64,000 nt of DNA from Adenanthera pavonina (Eukaryota; Streptophyta; Magnoliopsida; Fabales; Fabaceae): positions 9,906,001 to 9,970,000 of the forward strand of contig JAIVEN010000014.1 in assembly GCA_026686845.1 (NCBI GenBank). The letters are read 5' to 3'. Of this stretch, positions 10,324-24,281 are shown piece by piece. Position 1 is the first letter of the stretch; every line of letters begins with the position of its first letter. The position numbers were made by a program, and so were the translations under genes. The notes below the pieces were generated by a model. The model saw only the letters and a program-made list of their open reading frames with translations. It did no database searches and was not told the DNA's origin.

Positions 10324-13300
10324 ATGGGGGACGCCGACGAAGAGAAGAAGCATCTGACGCAGAAAATTGCTAAATTATTGGATGAGGCTCGAACCTCGTA
10401 CGCCACTCACAATCGAAAGCTCAAGGAGCTCTCTGTTCTCTGTTCGAAATCTTCTTCCCTTCCCCAATTCTTCTCTGCATTCTCCACAGCCCTAATTCCT
10501 CTCTTCGATTTCCAGAGGCGCCTTGCTTCTGCTGAACGTGTCGTCCGCTTTGTCTCTGTTTTTGCCAGTACCCGTGACAACGGCTGTGATTCCACTTACG
10601 ATGAATTCTTGGACCATTTTCTCAAGTTTCTCCTGGTTGCAGCCGCAGCAACCAACAAGACTGCGAGGTTTCGAGCATGTCAGATTGTTTCCGAGGTACG
10701 TTTTTCATGCTTAGCTTGTGGGAAAGATGTATTGAATGCAGAATGTTTGGGGTTTTCATTCGTACGGTTTAATTAACTCGATGTGACATTTGGATTTATA
10801 TACTTATATATTTTTCAATGTTTTGGTCTCATGGAGCTGGATGCAAGTTGTCGAACGCTTACTTCTGTGATGAATTCAAGGTTCAACTTAGCTTTCCTGA
10901 GTTTCATTTTTTAAAGTTAACGGTTTATTCTGGAGATTAAATTGATATTACATTTATAATACTTGAGTCCATCCTCTGGACTACCTCGAAATATTCATTT
11001 TGAAAACTAATAATGGTGTTGATTCATTATCTAGATTCTTGGAGGCAAATAATTGTTCTGAAAAATGATCTGTGCCAACAACTTATTATCAGTAATTAAC
11101 GAGGTTATCCAATGGATGCGTAACATGCGTTCTGCTTGCTCTGGTATCTTCCTGTTGGTTTTATTTGATTAAATACATGCCTTTGTAGATCATATTGCGG
11201 TTGCCAGACGATGCAGAAGTGAGTGATGACCTATGGGATGAGGTGATAGAATGCATGAAGTTGAGGGTACGGGACAAGATCCCTCTCATTCGTACATTTG
11301 CAGTAAGGGCGCTTTCTCGCTTTGTGAATGACTCTGATAACAGTGACATCCTTGATTTGTTCATCGAGGTGCTTCCCTTGGAGCAGAATGCGGTGAGTGT
11401 CGCACGGGTTTTCCTTTCACTAATCTGGTGCTAGTGATAATTAATGATGTATTCCCATAAATGTAGAAAACCTTGTATTCCCATAATTAATGTCGGAAAC
11501 TGTGCAGGACGTCCGTAAAATGATTGTGTTGTCTTTACCTCCTTCTAGTGTAACCTCTCAAGTGATCATTGATTGTACCTTGGATGTGAGTGAAGCTGTA
11601 CGCAAAGCAGCATATTGTGTTCTTGCAAATAAATTTCCTCTTCAAAGCCTAAGGTAAAGTATGGTGTAGTAAAAGGAAAAATAATTCTTCTTTCCTTCCA
11701 CCTTGTACTTCTTCTCTTTCTAATGAAGTTTTCTGTTATAAATTAGTATTACGTCATATGTCCTCCTTGTTTACCCGTTTACTCCTTGCAAAACTTTTCA
11801 TCTCCTATCAACAATTCAACATTATAAATAATGAATGTTACCGGCAAAAATTCACTGCTTTTCTTTCATTTTGTATGGTCCTGTAGTTTAAGTCACTAGA
11901 GTGGATCTTTTATTGTGCAATTGCAATCTTTCCTCTTATTAATTTCTGTTTCTGCAGCATTAAACTCAGGACAGTAATTCTTCGGAGAGGACTAGCTGAC
12001 CGTTCTAGTGTTGTCTCTAAGGAATGTTTCAAACTAATGAAAGATGAATGGCTTTTAAAGTGCTGCAGTGGAGATCCCTTTGAACTTCTCAAATATCTTG
12101 ATGTTGAAACCTATGAATCAGTTAGCGAGTGTGTTATTGAGGCGCTTCTAAAATCTGGTTTCTTAAAACTGCAAAATGGTGCCGGTATCCAGCAGTATAT
12201 ATCCCCAAATAATGACAATACAGAAGGTTAGCCATGCTTCTTAAGATTCAATAATTGTTATGCCATTTATCCTTGCTACTCGATTCAATAATTCAAAACA
12301 TGTTTGAAGTTTAGGAAGATATGCTGATTATGATGATGGTAAATCCATATTGTTAAGATAATATGATGTAAAATAAGATTAAATGCTTTGTCATGAAATC
12401 AACAGTAAGTGGTAAGGTAGGCGCCTGTACATTTAATTTCCGTAATACTATTTTAGAGCCTGCATGTAATATATTAGACTGCGAAGCTAAGCAGAATCAA
12501 TACTCCAATTGAACCTAGTTAGCTGTTGTACAGTGTCTTCATTGTTTCTCTATTCGTTGTAGGGAGCTCATTCCCTTGCCCACCAAATATTAAGCTGATG
12601 GAAGCAGAGGTGGCACTTTATTGGAGAGTTGTATGCAAGCATTTGCAGTCAGAAGCACATGTGAGTTGGCAGGAGTATATCTGTATCCTATGTTCCTTTA
12701 TTTTCATGTACACTTTGTTCATTTACAATCCCCTCAATAGACCGGAAAAAACTTGGGTATACTTTTCATATCTTTATTATCAGGCTTTCTAATAAAAACA
12801 TGACTAGTGTATGATATCTGATTTTTATAAACAATTATATATTTTTTACAATTCAATGCCACAATATTGGACTTTATGAAGAATTTATTACACATGACAT
12901 AGTTTTATTTGAGAATTTTATAGCAAAGATATTAATTAATCTCTGTGCCTAAGTCTAGTCCTTCTGCAAATTATAGTTTCACTCGATTATGTAGTTATTT
13001 ATTAGACTTTCAAATATTCAGTCTGACACTAATGCTTATTGGACTCTTATCATTTCAAATATTGCTAGCATTTTTATGCACGTATAGTAGGTAGAATATA
13101 TTAGCGAGCAATTTAAAAAATAAATTGTTTTTCTGTCAACAAATATTTTGGCCAACTCAGTTGAAATCTCTTGTTTTTGATTGTTTTTTCCCTCTAGTTA
13201 CCGAACTATAGTCATTTGAATTACAATACTGGAGCTGCAAATTTTTTTGGGTAACCATTAACGACTTAAACATGAACCATTTAGGCCAAAGGCTCTGAAG

Positions 13301-16300
13301 CTGCCACTACTATGGGCACTGAAGCAGAAGTATATGCAGCAGAAGCATCAGATAAAAATGACCTTCTGGAAAAAATTCTTCCTGCAACAGTTGATGATTA
13401 TATAGATTTAGTTAGGGCTCACATTGACGCCGGTAGGTATAAGTTCATCTGGTTGAAACTACTGGTATGATACATCCAACTCTTCATTACATGCTGAATT
13501 GGTCTGACATGATATCGACAGGATCAAACCATCGCTTTGCATGTAGACAGCTACTTTTGCTTGGTGCCATGCTCGATTTCTCCGATGCAACAAATAGAAA
13601 GGTTGCCAGTGCATTTCTGCGGGAACTGATGCGTAAGCCTCTTGAGCATGAGGATGACGATGAAGGGAATGTGATTGTTATAGGAGATGGATTAAATTTT
13701 GGGGGAGACAATGATTGGGCTGAAGCCATAAGCAGTTTGGCAAGCAGAGTCCATGCTGCTCCTGGTGAATTTGAAGAAGTTGTTCTTGCAATTATAGAAG
13801 AGCTAGCTCAACCTTGCAGGGAGAGAACGGCGGGTTGTATGCAGTGGATACACAGCCTTTCACTTACAGGCCTTTTGCTGAAAAATGTGACGTCATTCCG
13901 CTATCTTCAGGGCAAGGCTACTGAACTATTGCAATCTTTGCTGCTTCCGGGGGTAACTATGTTCTATGTTCTCACTTAGCTTTCTTTTTGCTTTTTGATT
14001 ATTTATACATATGATCTTTGAAAAACGGGGACATTGAAGAATCCCTTACTCATTTAAGCATTTCCTTTACTTGAGTTTTTACGGATGAAGGAAATCTATG
14101 AACTATAACAACAATATTAATGTAGATGGGAAGCCTTCCGATTCTGAAGATATGTAGTCTAATGTGATGCTTATAGCCTTATGCATAGAATGCATGCATA
14201 TGTTGCTGAAGGTATTAAGGATAGAAATTTTGGGTTTAATGATGCTCTAAATTTATTTTATTAAATAGTAATAATTGTGTATATATATAGAAGATAAGGA
14301 GAAAGTAGGCTCTTACTAGCAGCTGAATGTTAAGATTATCTTAATCGAAATAGATAAAAATTTAAAATATATTATCATAAAAAAGATAGCATAATAAACT
14401 AACAAGATAATGTCTTTTAGCATAAAAAACTAATATTAAAAAACAACTAAAAATAATAAAACTAAACTAATATTAAAATGTTACTAAATATAAAGCAAGT
14501 CCTTTTAACGTCGTCCTCAACAATGACGTTCGCCACCGTTAATTTTCTGATGAATGATAAATTTAAGAAATGGTCAATGGGCCAAACCAATCTGTCCTGG
14601 TTGATCTTGTTGGACAACACTGATAACTACTTTCTAATATGGTCAATGAACTGCAGGCAAAACATGCTCACTTAGATGTGCAGAGGGCTGCCATCAGATG
14701 TCTTGGTCTTTTTGGGTTGTTGGAACGGATGCCAAGTGAAGAACTTGTAAAACAACTTAGGGTTTCGTATATTAAAGGACCACACCCTATTAGCGTAGAG
14801 GCGTGCAAAGCATTATTTGATCTTGGGATGTGGCATGGTCCTCAAGAAGTTGACAGGGTGCTGAAAAACGACCAAAGCCTCCAGTGTGACAAGAGTATTT
14901 TCAGTCCTGTGAACATTTCTGATTTAGAAGGCGATTTAAATGTTGGAATGCTTGATCTCTTATATGGTGGGTTTGAAAAAGATGGCGGGGGCAATCTTTC
15001 GACTTGTAACGAAGATTGGTGTGTTCATGCTGTTCTTGGAGAGGGGTTTGCGAAAATTCTTCTCCTGAGTGAGTATTATCCAAGCATACCAGCTTCTTTG
15101 CATCCTGTGCTATTATCCAAGCTCATTACCTTGTTCTTCAGCGATGGAACAGAATCACAGAGGTAGTATGTGCGCCACGGACTAATTTTTTCTCCCATGT
15201 TTTAATGTTGTAGTTGTTGTATTGTACCGATAGCTAATTAAAATTGACTCTTTCACTGTTTGACCAGGTTGAAGCAGTGTCTATCTGTCTTTTTTGAGCA
15301 CTATCCATGTCTCTCAGTCAATCACAAGGTAAGCGTTACTGATATCACGTTCACATGTGTATCTTGTTTGCAGTCAATAAAATTATTTTGATTGTCAAAT
15401 CCAATGCCCTAATTGTTTCATTTGTGCAAGTGCAGAAGTGCACATCCAAGGCTTTCATTCCGGTCATGCGTTCAATGTGGCCAGGAATTTATGGCAACTC
15501 TGGAGGTTCTAGTTTTATGGTGTCTCAGATGCGTAAGCGTGCCGTTCAAGCTTCACGATTTTTGCTGCAGATGATGCAGCTACCTTTATACACTGAAGAA
15601 ACTCAACCAGAGTGTGAAAATAGTGGTACTGAAGTTCCTTTCCAGTGTGATGAGGAGGGGCTTGCAATACGCATAGCCATCGAGGTAACTTTCGCGGAGT
15701 TTGAATTCCAAATTCGTTTGCAATATGCTAAAGGTTGCTTGTCATTTTTTTTCTTGACTAACCGTGGTATTCTGTGATTTCACTTTCGCCTTTCTAGGAC
15801 TTAATTGGTAGAGTCAAATTCAATGCTATTATATAATGTAGTCATTAATCCTTACAGTGAATTCATGTTGAAACTTGTAATGGTTCATGAAAAAGATCCC
15901 TGCATCCTGCGGTAGGAAGCTTGTCCTCATTTTTTATAAGCTTCTCCATTACTAGTTGCTTTCTTGGTTTCCTACAATTCAGATGAGAAACAAGTAATAT
16001 GTAGTTATGTCATTCCCAATTGAATGTTGATATCATCTTCATTTTCATTCAAATAGTAGTCTGGCGGTAAAGCAATACGTTGCAGGATCCTAAATTAATT
16101 AACGGTTCTCTTCCTCTTTTTTATTTCTTCTTTTCTTCTTACCTTCTGCTTCCCTTGTTGAGGTGGCAAGCTTTCATTCGAAGAAGACAGCTGCTGAGAA
16201 GTCTTATGTGTCAGCATTATCTAGAACACTCGTCGAGCTTCGCTTTCGGATATCAGAACAAGGGCCAATAAAGTTCATGAGGAGGCTTTTGAGTCGCGTG

Positions 16301-16994
16301 GTTGAAAGTGCATTGTCAGAGAAAGATCTCGTAAAAGAATTGACGCATATGGCGGAACATCTGATGAGTCTAGATAAAAAACCAGATCAAGAATTGTCAC
16401 AAGCCGAAGTTAATCTCATTTTGGGTAATATATATATTTTTTTCTCGTGTCTACTCTTTGGTTTACCTTTGTTAACTTTATCTCATTAGCATGCTAATTC
16501 TGGTCTTAATCTTACAGTTCTAATATCGACATTCCGTATTTACCTTTTGAGCATCTTACGAAATGAAACTAAGCTTCATGCTTGCCAGTTTACTGGCCTA
16601 TTGAATACTATATGTTAGTATTTACCCTTTTTGCTTCCGTGTTGGTAACGTGTTCATTCTCCCACTTATGGAAGGGAAATTGGAACTTGAGTTCGACCTA
16701 GATCTTGATGGGCCTGTTTCAATACCACAAACACCAGCTACGCGCCCAAAAAACAGAGCAACACGTTCTAGAAGAAGGGTAAGGATTGAGCAAGATTCTT
16801 CTTCTGATGATGATGAAGTTTCGCCTGCTTCTGAAGTTCCTATCAGCACCCATCACACGGTAAGCAGTCGATCGCAGAGAGCAAGCAAAACTGCGGCATT
16901 GACCAAGATGTCTGTCTCAGCAATAGAAGACTATGAAATTGAAGACCAACAACTGGGTGAAGAGTCTGACGTGACATCTGAAGTTTCTGATTAG
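10324..16994 (+). CDS. CAP-G: Condensin I subunit CAP-G (condensin complex subunit 3)
   Basis: Non-SMC subunit of condensin I; binds the CAP-H kleisin and DNA and is needed for mitotic chromosome condensation in the nucleus. Twelve exons keep one frame: 10324-10695, 11189-11392, 11508-11653, 11958-12226, 12563-12660, 13285-13432, 13522-13952, 14657-15162, 15268-15328, 15436-15684, 16163-16424 and 16675-16994 (TAG), all GT-AG, giving about 1021 residues, close to the roughly 1050 of the Arabidopsis protein as I recall it. The body is HEAT-repeat helices (DKIPLIRTFAVRALSRFVND; SEAVRKAAYCVLANKFPLQS). The Cnd3 C-terminal domain includes HLDVQRAAIRCLGLFGLLER, AFIPVMRSMWPGI and SEQGPIKFMRRLL. The tail (about 917-1021) has a basic stretch (RSRRRVR) and an acidic serine patch (DSSSDDDE), likely a nuclear signal and CK2-type sites. 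No breaks seen. Confidence 0.95.
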
Positions 16995-19900
16995 TCCATT
17001 CGCTAGACATGGTATTTCTAATAGCTTTTGACATGTATTTTCCCTAACTCATCTAGATCCTGTTGTAAGTTGTAACATAGCATGAGTGTTTAGGTTGCAG
17101 ATATTGTATTGTAGAGCGTATTAGTATTCGAGTCTGTACGAGATTGCTCTAACAAGTTGTCTGCTTCGCAACTTGTGTTAGTAAAATAGTGTTGCATTGA
17201 GTGGTGTGAGATAGGGAGTTAGTATTATGAGGTGGTTCGCAATTACTATATGGCCCATCTCATTTCTAGTTGGAACGCTTTTCATGTGTGAATAGTTGTA
17301 TATCAGATGTCAATCAGTAAGTGGATGGAATATCATAAAAAATAAGATAAAATGAAATGGTAGAAGCGATTTTGTATCTATATCCATGAAAATTCTTAGA
17401 AACCAACGGATTAATTTTAACCGTATGTCTCGTGTATCCTCGTAAACTAAGAGGCTAATCTACCATCTAATGCGTTTGTATAAAGAATAAGCTTTTAATA
17501 TCATCAAGATGATGAAAATAATGCCTTTTAAATGTTACTATTAGCTGCTTGATCTCAAGACAATGGGAAAACAACATTAAGTATTGGAGTCATCGACCAT
17601 TGTCAAGAGGACGAGTCTTGCGGTGGTGCCAGCAATAGAATGCAATCTCTGCTTTAGAGGCAGATAATTGCTTGTATACTCCATGCACACAATAAGTCAG
17701 GTTTTCCAATGGTGGAAGCAATAGCAAATAGCAACTGTATCTATTAAGATTGATGGAATAATCGAAACCCCAAGTGGACAGACAAAAAATAATTGTCATA
17801 AGTCAGATCATTCATCATTCATTGACATTGTTGAAAGTAATGGCAAAGTTATCAAGATTGATGGCATGATTGTAACCCCGAGTATACAAAGAACGAATAG
17901 TCAAAGACGTTATTCTAGAAGAAAGAAAATGAAGTAGATTTGTTGGGGAGCGCACATTTTTTTGGGCCAATCTGGAGAGCAAACATATATTCCCACTGTA
18001 ATGTGGAGAAATTAGTTATTAAATAAATGTAGTGAATTAGTCTCTCAGTTCTATATATATTATATATATATAGAACATTTTACTCTAATTCTAAATATAT
18101 AACTTTTTCCAATAAATGAGGTAATATTTATTACATGTTATAAAAAATATTCCTATTAATTTCATCCCAATATTACCACCACCATTATCTTTTTTCTATC
18201 ATTATTTAATGTAGGACCCTTACAAACTTCTAAAGTACAATTCTCATATCCCACGTGCCTCAAACTATCTCACCACCCACTATGCCCAGCTTCCACATCT
18301 TCCAAGCATTGCGTGTTTAAGTTCAAAGTTTCAATATGCTATGTTTCTGTTTCAACCCGTTGAGTTTTGTTATCTTTAACACTTTTAGAAATACAACTAA
18401 TATTTAGGTTTGAGAACTGATTGAACTTATCATCATCTTGTGAATCAATGAAAGGAAGGTTTAAATCTATTTTTGAAATCATTTGATGGGGTCCAAAAAA
18501 GATGTGTATGTTAATGCAAAGATTATTGGAAGTTCAAGTTCATTGCTGAGGTTGTTGCTTTAAAGAATAAAATTCGCAGCAATACAAAATTTTTTAAGCT
18601 TATTATAACAAAATTTGAAAGTGTAAATCTTGGTGGGAGAGTTCCAGTTCAACATTTTTAACCTCAGTGAAATGTCGAAAGTGTAATTGTGTAAATCTAG
18701 CGGGAGAGTTCGAGTTCCAATTACAGTGGGAGGAGAATTATAGTTGGAGGAGAGAGAATTAATGTCATAAATAAAATGGAAACTCACTTTTTGATATGGT
18801 ATAATTAGATGGTAACTTGTTTTCCAATGAGATGGCATATAAGGAGAGAGAAGAGAGATAGTAGTATTGAATAAGGATTTTTTTGGAAGAATGTGGTGAT
18901 TTTTTGGGACAATGATATAGTTAATTCTGAATTACGTAATTCAGGTAGAAGGATTTTATATATAAAATGAGAGGGAGTAGTGTTCATCATTAAATGAATG
19001 AATATTTAAACAAGGTACACAGCTTTTTTTTTGGATTTATATGAGAAATTTTTATTGATTTAACTAATTTAATTATGAACCTAACAATTCATATCCATAT
19101 ATATAATAAATTTATTGGAAGTCAAATAACTTACGAATAATATCAATTTCACCTCTTCAAATTCTGGGGTTTTATTTTCTTTTTTTAATAATAATCTTCT
19201 CTTACTTTCTGCACAACACACTGATTACACTGTTTATTTTTAATTCTATGTTTGTCTCCGAAATTTTCAACTTTTTTAAACAAGCCACATGCCCTCAAAT
19301 TGTCATCTATCTCGCACAAGAAAAACGTCTAGTTCAATTAATAATATGGGGAATCACAACTATATTAAATTATTAACTAAAAGCAAATCATATGTGAAAT
19401 TGGATCCGGAAAGGGGTTTACACTGTGCACTTCTTTTGTGAGCCGTGCAGATAAAATCTATATGGTTCAGATCTTTTTATTTTTTAATTAGATTTGGTAA
19501 TTTTTTTATTTTAAATTATGCAGAATACAAAATAGAATTAATCTTATAACTATCGACGTATAAAAAAAATTAATATTTTAGCTTACAATACAAAAAATAA
19601 AATAATAAAATCTCAATTATCCAAATCTCATTTTGGATGATCAAAATGAGATGTGCATGGTGCTAAACCAAACCTGTTCCCAACCATATGCCTTATTGTG
19701 AAGCCAAAACGCTAAAGATTAATTCGTACTCTGTGATCATTAATCATATTGTAACATTATTAAATGTTCTTCCAAGATGGACGGTTAGGCTTTTAAATTG
19801 ACGGTTAAAGGTTGTGATTCTATTGTTTTCACCTTTTCTCATTTCGGAGATTGACAAAAAGTCAAAAATTAGAAGCAGATAAAAACAAAGGTGAGTTCAA

Positions 19901-20689
19901 TAATGAAATACGCAATCTCAATAAGTGGAAACCGCCCTTAAGCGAAAACATTTAAGGCTATGCTAGTTTGCGTCTAAGCTGAAAATTTAGGTTACCCTCA
20001 TCAACGGCCAATTTTGTCTCTCATCGTAAAAAAAACACTAAGTAATTTGTTTTGGAGTTGCGTTTATACTTATTAATCTTTAATTTGATTTTACATTTAA
20101 TTTGACTCAACTTATTTGCATAAACTAGAAATTATTCCATGCAAATATTCCAAAAAATAATCACTTAAATCCCACATCACTTATTGAAAAAAAAATCTTT
20201 AAACATACAAATGAACGAAATACAAAACTTAAGTATAAGCCAAATATTCCAAATCAATACATTTTTTTCTTTTGCCGTGAAATCCATACATTATTCACAA
20301 CCCAAATACATTGCATCGGGTTCCTATAGATTCATCTATACACACACACACATTGATTAATTAATAAGCTTAGTCCGTTCGAGAAAATTTTGGTTATGAT
20401 TTATTACCTATAATTATGTCTCGTCTGATAGCAATAAGAGAAATGCAATTTTCATACAAAATAAAAATATAATATTCATTATGTAAATATTTATTATTTT
20501 TATGTGTATTTCAATCTCAAGCATAACTTATATTTTATATGACACTCCTTTTTTTTACCTTTGTCTTTAGAGAAACAAATTGTATATGTGGCATATGAGT
20601 AGTACACTTTTTACCATTTGAATACCACATGTAATATTTGTAAGGAATTTATTTTCTTGAGATTATATGATAATAAAACACCAAACTTA
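16995..20689. other. Intergenic region downstream of CAP-G
   Basis: The first 250 bp are probably the CAP-G 3' untranslated region. The rest is AT-rich with no supported gene. I see a short imperfect direct repeat (GATTGATGG...CCCAAGTGGAC near 17749 and GATTGATGG...CCCCGAGTATAC near 17857), a TA microsatellite near 18050, Stowaway-like words near 18070-18130 and a CA run near 20341. Confidence 0.55.
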
Positions 20690-22078
20690 GACATACTGGT
20701 TAACATAATCCCAAATGCGAATGAAAGTAATGTAACAACTTTAAATCCCTATGAACTAGAGGATTGAAGCTTGCTCTACAATTCACACTCTTTCTCACAA
20801 CTCTCAATGCGACAAGCTGTGGCAAAGTGATTGACGTGAGTGCAAAAGGGATCCAGCCAAATTTAAATAAACCATAATTCTTTTCCGTCATGGGCCTATA
20901 AGTCAAAGTCTATCTAACAATCTATTTCCAAATACCTCCAGACTTGACCAAAAGTCTTAGAATTTAATCAAACACAACCCAAATAACTCACATGGACCTT
21001 TCAAAACCATCAGGTAGTAGAAAAATAATATAAAAACACCCTCACCACTGACTTCACTGGTGTTGCGGCCTGCTTCTTGGTGCTATGGCGCCCTCTACTA
21101 ATTTCCACGTCAGTAAAAATTTCAACACTGGGATAAACTTTCAATACGTATAACTTTATGCTCCGACTTTCGATTGACTTGATTCCAATTTCTACAAGTC
21201 AATCTAGTCTCAATCTATCTGTAGACACCAATTTCACCTCAATCCAACTCCGTATGGAGATTCTGGACACCTGACACCATTTTAGCCACCTTTTGACAAA
21301 AACTCACCACTTAACACTTCCATTTGTCATCAAAGGCAATTTAACCATCCGGGACCATTCACATAGGTCTAAAATCACTAAAACAATTTATCCAAAGAGA
21401 TATCACCTTAAAGAAACCACTCCTCCGAAATTTGACCCATTTGAACTCCAATTGACAAAACGCATTACAGGCCCTACAACACACTAACGAGACCCAATTC
21501 CACATACATAACATACTAACAACATGCATAAGATTACAACCATCAGAATCCTTATATTCATTACAAAACATTCTATCATATTTGGCACAAGATATATATT
21601 CCCAAAAAATACACATAAACTACATAGACCTAGTATTCTCACGTCCGATGCTACTCCTTCATCTTCTCAGGACTAGTACCAGAACCGTTACCTGAAATGG
21701 TTAGTCATGGGAGAGGGGTGTGAGACAATGTCTTAGTAACTAGGGATAACCACACACATATATATAAATATCTCTCATACAATCTCATGAATGCAATATG
21801 AAATGAAATGCATATCTCCCTCTATACAGTTAGAACCACGAGCTGTCGTCATAACAGGACATTTTGTATAGGCGATTCCCTTCTAATAGTCAGTGAAGAC
21901 TGATTCCGAGACATCATCAAGATCACCTCCCATTGGTGCACTCAGCCAAAGGTAACATTAATATTCGGAATGTGGTTCTCCTTCCCCTTTCCTACCACCA
22001 ATTGGCAGTCATTTAGGAAAGGCGTAGTCCACTGCACATCTTTCCATCCTAGCGTCAGGAGGCAATTTAGCCGCAGGG

Positions 22079-24281
22079 TGTGAATACCGTATTTTGTCCG
22101 AATCCCTTTTAAAAAAAATAATTTACATAAAATAAAATAGTAAAAAAAATAATATCTCCCAAAAATTGTCATATTCTAAGAAGTTATGATTTTCTCTTTT
22201 TTGAGATTTTCATAAAACTAAAAGAAGTAATAAATCATTGATTGGGATTTGATAACAAATTAATATGAAAAAAATAAAGCAAATCAATCAATCTTAATGT
22301 GAATATCAAAGAAAAATAATAAAAGAGATTTTTATGATTTTAGAGTATTAATTGAATGATTTGCTTTTTGACATTATAAATAGAGTCAATGTGAGAAGAG
22401 AAGGAAGGAGGAAAAAAAGAAAAGGAGGATTGGAGTGAAAGAGAGAGGATACGTGAGGGTGGTTTGAGAGTGAAGAAAAAGTTGAGAATATGTGTTGTTT
22501 TTATCGAAAAAATTTAAGGTAGGAAATTTCTTCTCTTCATCTTCATTCCATCTCATTCAATCTCATTGTATAGTTGGGATTTTCTTATGGATAAAATATT
22601 TTTAGAATATGATCTTATATCTTTTTCTCTTCTTGAATATTTTCATAGATCCCAAGTTTGATGTTTTGAGAGATCCATAGAACAATTTATTCACACCGAT
22701 GAATACCTCATAATAAGTGTAGGTATACTTATAATGTATTTTGTTTTCTTCTCTTCAATTTATTTCTATAGACCCCGAAGTATGATTGTGAAGTCCTAAA
22801 GACAAATTACTTATATCCATGAATATCCTTAATATGAATAGAAGCATATTTTCATTCATAATGGATAAATTTGTTATACTTTATCATGATTTAATTCCAT
22901 AAGTTAAGGTGTATAGCTACATGATTATGGTCATACTTACAAAATATATTGGTTAAATTAATGGAATAATACTCCGTGATATTCCTTCGAACTTAAACAT
23001 TATAATAAGTTTTTATTTATTTCTTCTTATTTATTTATTTATTTTTCGTTCTTTTCTTTCTTTTTTCTTTTCTTTTCTTTCTTTCCTCCCGCTCCTTTTT
23101 CTCTTCTTCTTTTCCTTTTTTTTTTCTCTTTCTTTCTCTTATCGTTTTCTTTCTTTCTTTATTATTTTTTTCTCTTCTTCTTTTTCTTTTCTTTTCTCAT
23201 TTTGTTTTGTTTTATTTTATTTTGTTTTTTTTCTTTTTCTTTTTTTCTTTTTTCTTCTAAAGGTTATGATATTAGATTATTATATCTTCTCTTTCAAAAC
23301 CATGAAATTCATTCGAAATATTTATCATTTAAAGTTATGATAGAAGGCACATATAGCTCTAAATGAGGCAATTTTTATATACTTTATAATAATGATAGTT
23401 AAGTGATTAATTACATTATTCTTATTTCCTTGTACGATTAGAATCATATGATATTTTCTCATTAAATATATATATATTTTTAATTTTTACCTGGTGGGGT
23501 TTTTGAACCCCCATGGATGTTTGGATTAACAAATTTACTGCATATTGTGATGTATCTCCGCTGGTATAATAATAAATTATGCGTTTTTTATGAAAAATAT
23601 TTTTTTAAAAATTTTCTCAAATTTGATAAAGTTTTGAACAAAAGTATTTCTTTAAATATAATTTTATAATATATTTTCAAGTTATTTTATGTAAGGTTTT
23701 TAAAAATTTCCATAGGTATATAAATCAGTTAGTGAACACGTGAGATTTTGAGAATTTCCATGAATTTATTAACAAGTAATAAAGCTAAATAATTTTTATA
23801 TAATATATATAATTCAATTTTTGAAAATAACAAATCTATATAATTTTTCTTAAAAAACGCAAATCTATTGAGATGAGTTTTTACCGAGAACTATGTGGAC
23901 TTTGATCCCTATATTTGGGTATATAGGCCCTAAACTCTTATTCTAGGTCAAATCCGTCTTTATAAATAAATCCATTTTATTTATTTATTTATTTTATTTT
24001 TCTTGTTTCTCTGTACATGTTTTATAAAAGTAATTAAAATAATTTTAATACCACATTGATTTTATATAATTAACTTAAGGTAACCGTTCTTATGAACGAG
24101 TGTTATAGGGAGCCTAATACCTTCCCCATGACGCAATCGACTCCTGAACCCTTTATGTTTCGTAGACCATGTTTTCTTTTTTTAAAGGTTTTCCAAAATT
24201 CCTATTTTAAAAATTTTGGTAGCGACTCTACTTTATTTTAATTTTTCGTTTTTGAAAAATTAAAAAATCGGGTGTGAAACA
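22079..24281 (-). mobile_element. Probable solo LTR (Ogre/Tat-like) nested in the outer repeat
   Basis: In the minus orientation the segment begins TGTTTCACACCCGATTTTTT and ends TACGGTATTCACA, i.e. TG...CA termini. It contains GAGTCGCTACC and GGGAAGGTATTAGGCTCCC close to its start, words I associate with Ogre/Tat-clade LTRs. CAGGG stands on both sides (22074-22078 and 24280-24284), so either a 5-bp duplication overlaps the terminal CA or only GGG is duplicated. The interior (2.2 kb) has no gag or pol similarity, only a long pyrimidine-rich tract. No second LTR or internal region is present, which fits a solo LTR made by recombination. Confidence 0.55.
23029..23262. repeat. Polypyrimidine/low-complexity tract
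   Basis: About 230 bp is almost purely C and T on the plus strand (TTTCTTTC-type words), preceded by a TTTA microsatellite. In the orientation of the surrounding LTR this is a polypurine stretch. Confidence 0.85.
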
